Both the position numbers and the translations under genes were made by a program. From the NCBI GenBank assembly GCA_033398695.1, contig JAWKAU010000207.1, positions 1 to 64,000 of the forward strand: a stretch of DNA of 64,000 nucleotides, read 5' to 3'. A model generated the notes under the pieces. It ran no database searches. It was not told the DNA's origin and saw nothing but the letters and a program-made list of their open reading frames with translations. This DNA is from Orobanche coerulescens (lineage: Eukaryota > Streptophyta > Magnoliopsida > Lamiales > Orobanchaceae). This document shows, piece by piece, positions 54,256 to 64,000 of the stretch; positions within the stretch are counted from its first letter, which is position 1; the number at the start of each line of letters is the position of its first letter.

Positions 54256-55234
54256 TTACTTTCCTTTACTCTTGTTTTGGACACTTGGGCGAGCTCTTTT
54301 ATTGGAGGGACCGCCATGCTCCAACAGATTGGCCTTAGCATCAATCAGGCCTTTTGGTTTGTGGTTATTTTTGCGCACGTCAGACTCGATGCGCAATTTC
54401 ACAATCAAGTCTTCAAGAGTCATCTCCTTTCGCTGGTGCTTAAGGTAGCTCTTGAAGTCTTTCCAACTAGGGGGAAACTTCTCGATCACGGTTACCTTGA
54501 GAAAAGCATCCAGTAGGACCATTCCCTCGGCATTGACATCATGAGCGATGAGTTGGAACTCTTGCACTTGTTCCATAATTAGTTTTGAGTCAACCATCGT
54601 GTAGTCTAAATATTTGGCGACTACAAATTTCTTTGTACATGCATCATCGCTACGGTACTTATTTTCAAGTGCTTCCCACATATCTTTTGATGTGTTTACA
54701 AGAATAAACATTGTACAAACTATCTTCTAAAGAATTTAGAATAAAGTTTTTACAAAGATAGTCTCCATTGTGCCGATTGTCATAGGCGGCTCGGTGTAAA
54801 ACTAGTCTCTTGAGCACTTGGTACCGGTGGCGCATCTTCCTTAAGGAAGTTAGCAAACCCCAATGTTGTTAAATAGAACAACATCTTTTGTTGCCACCTT
54901 TTAAAGTCGGCACCACCAAACGTTGTGGGTTGTTCCAAATTGGGACCCACTCGTGTTGATCCGGTGGGCTCCAACACTAGAGCGTATCATGGATCCCACG
55001 GTACCACCGAAAGTGAAACCAACGGTGCCACTCGAGGTGGACCCACCGTAGTCGAAATGGGTTGTTAAAAACCCAACCGGTTGTTGTTGACATCGTTGAA
55101 GCATTTGTGTTGAACACCGTCGAGCCGATAGTTGATGACGTGGTTGAGCCAATGGAGTTCGCCATGATTGAGGCGACGGTCGTGGAGCGAGGTAGCGGTG
55201 GCGGCGGAGTCGGTGGCGGCAACGGTAGTCGACA
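54256..55234 (-). pseudogene. gag: D gag, multiply frameshifted
   Basis: Pieces at 54977-54780 ([20 protein letters not shown]), 54856-54665 ([19 protein letters not shown]) and 54711-54256 ([13 protein letters not shown] through ARPSVQNKSKGK, then a stop). The N-terminus near 55234 (MSTTVAATDSAATATS) is like that of D' and also leaves frame early. Confidence 0.85.
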
Positions 55235-55288
55235 TCTCCGGTTGTGTGATTTAGTAACAACAACAAGTATGTTTTCTCGTCTTGCACT

Positions 55289-56498
55289 TGTTGTATAAAT
55301 CATGTTACAAACTTGCTAGGCGGAAATTAAATTATAATTGGAAACTACAATTACAACTCGAAAGCGAAAATACGGGACTCGAGGCGGAATTAAAAATACA
55401 ATGAAAAACAAAGCGAATCTGCACTAACCGAAACAAATTTGAAATACAAGAAGATAATCGAAACAACAATAAATAATAAACGAAACTAGGTGGTAGAAGT
55501 CGCGAAGATGCCTTCACGCAAGACGAGAAACGCCCGGTAGTGTTCACGGATTGGCGGTTCGTCCCCAAAGGTCAACGACTTTACGTCTCTCTGAGAGCAA
55601 CACATGGCTGGAGAGTCAAATGACTGGAAGAGGTGAGGACAAAGCTCCGACTTATGATATGCAGAGAATGATGAAAACGTATGTTTATATTGAGTTCGAA
55701 AATTGCATGTCTGATGCGAAGGGATGCATGCCTATTTATAGGCCATCTCACCTGCAGGGGTTTTAAACACATCCCTTAAGGTTGTCATAATGCAGGCATT
55801 CATGCATTGAACACAAGAGTTACACAATTGGCGGTGGTTCTTGCCGTTTTGGTGAGCAGGCGGCCTTAACACCTCCTCATAACACCGGGAGCTTCTTTGC
55901 CGTTTTTTGCTGAGTTTGGATAGTCCGGATGCACTTGGACTATAATCAGCTCCTTAACCATTTGACGGATGTACCTGGACATCCTTATGTGCACATACGA
56001 GCCCAACTACGTTGTTGAGCTTGTCCAAAAAATTCTTTAAGCTAGCCCAAGGCCTAGCTCACGGCCAAGCCCACGAACAGGCCCAAAGACCAGGCCAAAG
56101 ACCAATTGCCAAGATCCAAGATCCAAGATCCAAGATCAAGATCAAGGCCAAGGTCCAAGGTCCACGGCACGCGGCTCGCGGCCGCGGCCGAGGCGAGGCG
56201 GGCGGGCGGCGGCGGCAGCGCGTGCGTGTGGGCTTTAAGCCCATACACATATGCCATTAATTATTACATGCATAAAGGTAACTCTTTATATACTAGAATA
56301 ATGATGGTTATTATTAAATGTGAGATTCCATCTTTTATTAATTCACAATTAAGTGACAAACTTTAATTCACTATTTCTCACTCACCGGGAATCGGTTTAG
56401 AGAAAGTGAATATACCACGATCATCTACTCGGAACGTAGATCGATCCTATGATATTTAATTTTACAAAATAAAATTAAAATCATTAACGATTCCAACA
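55289..56498 (-). repeat. Element D 5' LTR
   Basis: 1210 bp, starting TGTTGGAATCG (56498) and ending in ACAACA (55289). TATA is in cctatttatagg (55731-55742). Its outer edge abuts the second segmental-duplication copy within about 10 bp. Confidence 0.9.
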
Positions 56499-56844
56499 GT
56501 TTTTTTTTCCTTACTTTAATTCTTCCTCCTTTATGCGTTTCATTTTTCTTTATCTTTTTGAAGGAAAGGTCTAAAAAAGAAGTTTTGCTTTTGAGGGAGA
56601 ATGCGGTGAAAGTAATTCGAATAATTATTACTCTCTGTCTTAATCAAATGTATACAGAGAGTGTATATTTGATATACTTTAGGTAATGATGTTATAAGTA
56701 ATGCTAGAAAAATATATGATGGAGATTAGAAAATAAAAAGTACTGATGATAAATATTCGGTGAAGATTAAAAAGTAAAAGATAATTGTTTGATTTGATTG
56801 TGAAATGTGATATTTATTTCTTGTTTTGGAAAAGATACTATAAT

Positions 56845-57207
56845 TTATTCGCAAACGCGTGAAATATGGAGAAGGCCCACCAAAGAGCTTGGAGGTTCAT
56901 CCCAAACATACGGTAAAGGAAAATCAATAGACATTCTAGCTAAAATATGAGCATCGACATTTTTCTCTCGCCTAACATGTCGTATAATTTGTTGTCGAGA
57001 CCGGGAAGGACCGACAACTTTCAACATAGCTCCGAACACAAAATTGTCAGGTATGCTCGAGTGCATAGCATCAGCAACAACGTTACACTCCGTCCTGAAC
57101 TCCACAAGGTTCAAACCTTTGTGCTTTATCCATGGAAGAGCCTCTCTTGTATATACTGTTTGTGAAACCAAATTGTCATACCTCAAAAAATGGAACAACA
57201 ATACCAC
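56845..57207 (-). pseudogene. LINE-type RNase H domain fragment, duplicate copy
   Basis: A 120-residue frame, open as in 27994-28356, with one visible residue change (SIPD). The same RVT_3-like motifs are present: ECNVVADAMHSS and IRHVRREKNVDAHILAR. Confidence 0.6.
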
Positions 57208-57737
57208 CTATGAATTTATATCTAAATATAAACATTTATTTTATCATGTCAATGAAAAAGCAAGTTATAATAGTCAATCAATCAACCAAAAGGATATATT
57301 TATTATAATTACCATGTTTAAAAGATACTTACCAATTAATATTTAAGAACATATGTTTAGCAAGAAGACTCATGTTTTTTGACAATTTAAGGCTCAAAAA
57401 TTTTTTTGGTAAGATTGATATTCAATTTTTAACTTCATTATAATTATTAACAACTCATCAAATGTCAAATACTTAATAATTTTTTTGATTTTTTAGTTTG
57501 TGATATGAATAATTAATTAATTAATGATTAATCCTAATGTCATATATTCATAATTAAGAAATCATGTAGGAAATGGTTAGATTTTAAATCCTTTACGTAG
57601 TCTGATTTTTAGTTTTTAAAGTTTATCCTAGATGAAGATAAAATAATTCGTTATATTGAACTATAATAAATTCATTAAAAATATTATAAAAACATGATGA
57701 TAACGAAAAATAATATACTAGAAGTGTGGTCGCACAA

Positions 57738-58080
57738 TGTTAGATAGAATTGCGACGGGGTTTTCAAACGCTACTGAAGTGGCGCCCATTTCAATGAAAG
57801 TTAGGGAAGGAGATTGAGATGGTTTGGCCACGTCCGCGGGAGCGGGCATCTGCTCGGTGAGGAGGTCGAGTTTATTGGTTGTCGGGGATAGGAGGAGGCG
57901 GCCAGGAGGACGTGGGAGGAGCAACCGAGATTATATTTGAAGGCCTTAAACCTTTCCGAGACCATGACTTGATAGGTGCGCTTGGAGGCGCCGGATCGAG
58001 TTGTGGATTCTTTTGTAGGGAGCGGTCTTTGTAGTTGAGAGCCTCGGGGTTGGGTTGTCTCGGTTAGCTTTGACCTAAAG
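57738..58080 (+). pseudogene. RTE-type LINE tail, duplicate copy, broken
   Basis: The same segment as 28885-29250. Several one- to three-base losses, mostly at cag/ctg/ccg sites, destroy the frame that is open in the first copy. Confidence 0.6.
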
Positions 58081-60168
58081 CATTGTATTTTTACGTGTAT
58101 TGTATATTTTATCCTATTGCCTTTTGCGTGTGGTGTATTTTTGACAGGTAGGCGTGAGTCAACCTCTCTTCTGTTAGAGCGGCGTTCATCGAGAGTGTAG
58201 TTAAGTCTCGTGTGAATTAAGCCATGGGCTCGTGTATGGTTTTGAGCTTTTTCGTATCATATGCTTCTTTGTATATATCATTCAATACTTTCTTTGTGCA
58301 TTAATTTGGGGTCTTCACGGAGCAATGACCATCTAGTAAAAGTAGGGTAATGGTCTGCGTACATCTTGCTCTTCTCAGATCCTGCTCTGAACGAGATATA
58401 CTGGGTATATTTGGTTTGATTTGATTTTTTATATTTAACCAGATTTCACTATGCAAATCTATAAATAAATGAAGTAGGTACCGGTAATTGGATGATTACC
58501 TACATAATGGCATCTTTATATGTATCATATATACTAAATACTAATTAATAAAGAAATCATTTGTGATATATTTGCTATATTCTATTTTATTTCGTTGTGT
58601 TATGTAATATTAGTTCCTATTTGATGTACACATAATTATATATTCTAGCTTAGAATTATAAATTTGATATGTCTATTTATTTCATATTTTAACTTTTTAT
58701 TATAAAATAATATAATATATATTAATACAACTCCCATGTATTACACGGATTTTATGCCGTATTTAATTATTTAGCGCACATCCTCAGTGGCTTCTCTCTA
58801 CCCCGAATCCTAGGTTCACGCGACTTCTGTCAATTATTCATTTAAAAATAAATATCATCGTCAAAAATCTAAATATTTAGTTTAAAAATAAACTACTTTG
58901 TAACTCATTGAAAATCGACGGAAATATAGGTGAATGATTTAATTAAAACATTAGAAATAAAAAATAATATTCAATACTTTAAAAAAAATCTATGATATTG
59001 CTATAGTTATTTAAAAGAAGTAATGAAAAAAGATGAGTCATTCATAATAAAAACATCGGTAAAATCAAGAGGTTTATTTGATACTATTTCCAACAATATT
59101 TCAAGAAAAAAAAAAATGTCACTAAAACAAATTTATATTAGTTGAATGATCATACTACACATAAATGGTGACCATTCTAAGTTAAAACAGATTCTAAATT
59201 AACAACATATTACTTAGATAATACATCAATGTTTGTCTAGTACTTTTTTTATAGACAATATAAATCATTATATTGTGCATCTCACCGGCTTGTTAGAAAC
59301 TAAAATTACTAGTGACTCTAAATATCTCGCGTACAACCAACCATGGCTGAAGACAAGTTGGAGGAGGTAGACATACGTGTGATATAGTTTGTCATTATCT
59401 CTTGTTAATAGTCGTTAGGAAGCAAGCGATCGAAAGCGTATTCTTGACAACTGGTGGGAATTTTGTAAAATTCAACCATGATCACTTGAGAGTTCACTAC
59501 ATTCTGGCATCTATTCTAGCATCTATACTTTTGAGTCGAGTGACTGCCATCCTCGTTCTATTACACATACCTCGAGCTTGATCATTATTCTTGAGCACCA
59601 ACAGAAAATAACCAACTTTCAACTTGATCATGTGGTTCAACAATATATGCTATTTTAGCATATTAAGGAATCCAGGAGAAAATACATTCATGCAATCAAA
59701 CATATCTCCTTCCAAATGTTGTGAGAAGTAAGATACTCCTCATCTACACTAGCCATCTTTGACACCGTGTTTTTATTGATTTTCTCAATATCATTAGTTG
59801 GGGTGAGTACAGCTCTATCCTATAAAAATTGTGAATTTGATGGACGGGTACATACTTTCCACAATGACAGTAAAAGGACTCTCAGCATCTCATATACATA
59901 TAGCATACGATCAATTAATGCGGGATTCTACATCATTTTCCTCGCTAACAATCACATTCGGTTTTTGTAATGTCCAATCAACAAAATAGTATGTCAATAT
60001 GAAGTGTACAATTCTACATGTAGGAAGAAAGAGTGAAGCGCTACTACTGAAAATCTATGAGAAGAAGAACATCGCGCTACTACTGAAAATTTATGAGAAG
60101 AAGAACATCATATACGCCTCTTAAGTCCGAACACAGAATCATATGTATAAATTTTTTTCTCATACCAC
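58081..60168. other. Host-like intergenic DNA, duplicate copy
   Basis: Matches 29251-31329. No gene supported. Confidence 0.4.
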
Positions 60169-60250
60169 TGTGGATCCAGGATTTTAAAATATGGTGTTCC
60201 TTTTTCTTCAATGATCTAACTGTAAAAAAAAAATTCTAACTGTGTTCCCT

Positions 60251-60305
60251 GGGGTCGAACCTATGACCTGTTGTATAATATTTGGTTATATTACCACTGA
60301 GGCCA
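60251..60305 (-). promoter_or_regulatory. tRNA-like A and B boxes, duplicate copy
   Basis: A box at 60294-60305 and B box at 60251-60261 on the minus strand, identical to 31413-31467. Confidence 0.4.
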
Positions 60306-60352
60306 AGATATTTGGGTGTTCCTAGGAATACTAGGAACACCCTTTAAATCCA

Positions 60353-60357
60353 CCCCT
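60353..60357. repeat. Left target-site copy of element B in the duplicate
   Basis: cccct in the same context as 31515-31519, which shows the insertion was already present when the segment duplicated. Confidence 0.85.
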
Positions 60358-63300
60358 TGTAACACCCCCAAATCCTATTGGGTTATTACAGTGCCGTGGA
60401 CCCCACGCCACGAGATCCACCAGGCGAACATGACTAAAATACATTAAATTAAACAACAAGGGAAAATCATAGTCCCTACCATGATATCCGACACAATATT
60501 CCGATAAGGAATTTCAACGACAACGATGGGCCTACATGGCCAAGAGTAAAAATACAACATCCACGAGCATCTGCTCGGGTAATACAAAATGACAATGACT
60601 GACAACTGAAGAACACTCCAACCGATTGACCAACATGAACAAATCGGACTAGTATCGCTCGAATGCCTCGTCGCCATCATCATGCCCCTGTGTCTCAACT
60701 CTCTCCTCGCAAGCACCTAAAACATGAAAAACATGTTCCGCCCCTACGGGGTCAGTCATCCAGACAATGAACATCAAATACATGTATACCATGATATGCA
60801 TCCAAAGGCAGAACGAAATGGTACAATGATGATAATAATACGAGATGCTCACAAACCAAGGTAAGAACCGAGCATTCGTGAAATACTATGCCCACTGCAT
60901 ACTATTAATACCTGTTCGACAGGTTAGAACATAAATGCCCAACGGCGAATCATAATCACAGAATACCACAATGAATTAAACGACATGAACAAAACCAGAA
61001 CTGAATTTAATATGAATCATAATGCCCAAAGGCTCCAATGAAAATACCAAGACATTACAAAAGGCCTGAACGTCGTTCAGCGGAAATTAACAAATATCAC
61101 AAACACCTGAAGTCAAAACAGCCATTTGTATCAATGAGGGCGAAGCCACGGCACGAAGCCGTATCACAATAAGGGCGAAGCCACGGCATCGGTAGTATCA
61201 CAATTAGGGCCAAAGCCACGGCACGGCCGTATCACAATAAGGGCGAAGCCACGGCATCGGCCGTATCACAATTAGGGCGAAGCCACGAAGCCGTATCACA
61301 ATTAATGATAGTGTCTTGCCTTGAGTCGGCCAACACGATGAGTGATAACACGGATAGACACCGTCCTTGGCAGTCCCAATTTAACACCTCGATTGCCTTA
61401 GGATGGCCAACCGATAACAATGATGCGGCGGATGAATTCATGAATGAGTAAGCACTTGATTGGCTTAGAATGGCCAATCGCTACGAATGATACGATGAAT
61501 GATTAGAATACCTCGATTGCCTTAGAACGATCAATCGATAACAATGAGATGGTGAATAATTAAACATTTCGATTTGCACGAGCGCCAATCGATGACAATG
61601 ATACGAAGGATGCCTCGGCACCTTTAATCGGTGACCAACGGCGAAGATGAGAAATGAATAAGCCAATGCCTTAATTCGCCAATATGGTTTTAATAACAAC
61701 CCCCAACATGAATAACGATGATCGAGCGATGTCTTAGATCGACATCAATATTAACAACAATCGATACATCGATGCCGCGAGCCGGCTATCGACAATGACA
61801 TTAATAACGAGTATTACAATGCCTTGAATCGGCCGTTAATGAACAACAATAAACATTTGGCATAATTGCGAAAGGTATCGTATCGAGCGATCTCGATATC
61901 AATGAATTCATGAAGAGACTAAGTCTCGGAATGATACACACATTCATACACATATATGATGACATTAATCTCATTGACTAGTACAAGTATAAAACTTGCC
62001 TCAAACCGAAGGCGAGAAGGTATTTCCACGATCAACGTCCTTAATGAAATTATCGGCCGCTCGAACAACCTTGAACAACACAAATACCAACAATTCTCTT
62101 AATACACGAATCAAGCATGATCACAACCAACTCAAAAGTCGATACAACAATACCCAAAACTCATTGGGGCATTAAAACAAACGCGTTGTAAACAATCTCC
62201 AATTGTTTACAACCAAAACTCAATTACATCCGAAACCAACTTCCAATGAATGATTCAAACCCACAAAACCTCATGAATACTATCAATAATCCAAAATGAA
62301 TATCCGAAAACGTGATTATAACGACAATTAATCGAAAACCCCCAATTTCTACTCGATATTCAAAGTGTTCTTGAATAATCCCTCAATAATCCAATGAATC
62401 CTTATACAAACTCATAATCATATACATATCCCTTCATATAACATGATTATCGCGTCCAAAACATCATATCTCAACACAAAATCGAAATCCAAGATGTTGA
62501 AGAATTTACCTCTTGAAGATCCAACCAATTCGATCCGATGAAAACGTGTAAAATCGACTATCCAAGCTTTCCAATGAATCAAGATGATGAAATCCGAACA
62601 CACAAGTGATTGATGATGACAAAATATCTCCCTCAAGCTTATCTCTCTCGTATGAAGGTGGAAGAAATGGAAGAAATGAGCTGAAATGCTCAAAAAACGA
62701 ATTTATAGGGGTTGACTCGTCTGACAGACTCGACCGTGTCCGCCTGACACGGTCGCGGCGCGCAGCGGCGAGGACTCGGCGTGTCTGCCCGGACACGGTC
62801 GCGGCGCTAAGGGGCCTATCGATAGTGACCTGTCCGATAGTGACTCGGTACCTCGCGGCGCTCGGCATTGACTCGACCGTGTCCTGGAACACGGTCGGGC
62901 CTCTGGGCAGTCGGTTCTGGCTTATCCGGAAGGGTTCAACTCGGCCGTGCCAGACGACACGATCAAGTCCTGTGGGCAGAGACTTCGGCATTTCCGGACG
63001 AGTACAGCACGGTCCGTGTCGGACGACACGGCCGAGTTCGGTCGGCAGTGATCGGCCAATAACTCAAAAATGAGCGGGTGAGCTAAAACGACCATAACTC
63101 TCTCGTCCGGACTCCGATTGACTCACCGTTTGAACCATTGGAAAGCTAACTCGATGCTCTATAATATTGCAAAGATTCAGAATTTTTGGAGTTACCAAAA
63201 ATTAATGGTGATCTAACAAAGTCGAACTCATATGCGGAAAGTCGAAATAATGGACAATAACGATACACAACTCGAAGTTTTTCCGAACGGTGAACACGGG

Positions 63301-63409
63301 TGAATGAACATGATTGATAAATGATTATAAATGAGTGAAAATCCACTGAGTGACAATCACCGAATGAAATTACTGAATGATAATGACTGAATTACAACCA
63401 GGTATTACA
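60358..63409 (-). repeat. 3' LTR of element B duplicate
   Basis: 3052 bp. Shares diagnostic bases with 31520-34587 rather than with 37602-40653. It contains the same five-copy 35-bp array (61136-61302), TATA motif (62702-62707) and U3 hairpins (62725-63045). Confidence 0.92.
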
Positions 63410-64000
63410 TACTCCCCCCCTTAAAAGAGTTTCGTCCTCGAAACTAAGGGTAAACGACTCTGGCTATGAACTATCCATCTTGATCTGAAAACAATAATGC
63501 ACATCTAGTCCTCGGGACCAAATCAACCGCAAGCCCAAGTCCCCAAGACTTGACGTCTCGAAACACAGTGAACGATTTCCTAAATTATCATGAAATCTTG
63601 AGCACAACGCCGAAAGGATGAACTCCCAACAAATGACCCAAATCTCAAGATTCTCGAATATGATCATAATAAGACAGATCAACCATAAATGATCCACAAT
63701 ACGATACATTAATACGGATAGATTTACATAGTCATCCAAAAACAAGGTTACATCTAAAATGTACCCAACATCGATATCCTTTATCTCAACGATTTAAGGT
63801 ATATCCGAAGATCAACTCGCCGCATATGATCTCGAAGGTCACGAGAATGAAAGTGACTAAAATGAATGATGAATGATAATTGACTATAAATCCGACCCGG
63901 GATTAAGAATGGCTCACCAAGGTGAATTAATAACGTCATGAGTGATAGTTCAAGTGAAATTATTGGAACCGTTGTTCCTCGTGAATTAAATGATTAATTT
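60358..64000 (-). mobile_element. Element B duplicate (C), truncated by window end
   Basis: Contains the complete 3' LTR, polypurine tract (63410-63423) and about 580 bp of the interior, matching 31520-35183. gag and the 5' LTR should lie beyond the window. Confidence 0.92.

Larger units (their letters stand above)
49404..56498 (-). mobile_element. Element D: Ty1/copia retrotransposon, one LTR truncated
   Basis: Same family as D' (14530-25826) but not interrupted by element E. The right (5') LTR is complete. The left (3') LTR lacks about 115 bp of its outer end, and there is no TSD. gag, protease, integrase, RT and RNase H are all present in order, with many frameshifts. The outer deletion probably removed adjacent host DNA too. 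Confidence 0.9.
56507..64000. other. Segmental duplication, copy 2
   Basis: Collinear with 27657-35183. The left limit falls just outside element D; the right limit is the window end, so the true extent is unknown. Confidence 0.93.

Overview
The window looks like repeat-dense nuclear DNA from a flowering plant. I recognise no intact host gene, no rRNA or tRNA gene, and nothing bacterial or organellar. The evidence is Ty1/copia, Ty3/gypsy, LINE and hAT-type elements with plant-style features: tRNA-iMet primer sites reading TGGTATCGGAGC, 5-bp target duplications, UBN2-type copia gags and LINE proteins with a DUF4283-like region. All LTR elements except the old relic near 42-47 kb lie on the minus strand.

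Layout. (1) 493-8785 is element A, a complete gag-only Ty3/gypsy-like element (LTRs about 2.74 kb, TSD tcaag), apparently inside an older copia-type LTR. (2) 8.9-14.4 kb is AT-rich DNA with two hAT-type MITEs bearing 8-bp TSDs, a fold-back element sitting in an (AT)n tract, and a 43-nt-arm hairpin. (3) 14465-26475 is a three-layer nest: a LINE (ORF1 start at 14465) was split by copia element D' (14530-25826, TSD cacac), which was split in turn by gag-only Sirevirus-like element E (19295-23434, TSD ctggc). E carries an intact 512-aa gag. (4) 27.6-31.5 kb is host-like DNA with relics of a LINE RNase H domain, an RTE LINE and a possible tRNA-like pol III promoter. (5) 31520-40653 is element B, a gag-only Ty3/gypsy-like element related to A (LTRs about 3.05 kb, TSD cccct). 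(6) 41.3-47.0 kb is a decayed plus-strand copia relic (G). Its 5' half has no recognisable gag or integrase and instead holds a long series of short perfect hairpins. (7) 47.0-48.5 kb is a copia gag plus 5' LTR fragment (F). (8) 48593-49403 is a second LINE fragment, then D (49404-56498), a second copy of the D' family with one LTR truncated. (9) 56507-64000 repeats 27657-35183 almost base for base, including the left junction of element B. It is a segmental duplication with a spacing of about 28.84 kb that post-dates the B insertion.

How the parts relate. The three gag-only elements (A, B, E) keep LTRs, primer sites, polypurine tracts and gag but lack protease, integrase and reverse transcriptase, so they would need pol functions from other elements. 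D and D' belong to a family that encodes pol, but both copies are frameshifted. A, B and E each carry palindromes or inverted repeats directly upstream of the LTR TATA box. Many differences between near-identical copies fall at CAG/CTG/CCG sites, so some frameshifts may be sequencing artefacts at methylated cytosines.

The best candidates for something undescribed are the hairpin array with a recurrent CTGAA loop (42370-45921) and the 23-bp-phased TTACGTACGTTA array in the LTRs of element E.
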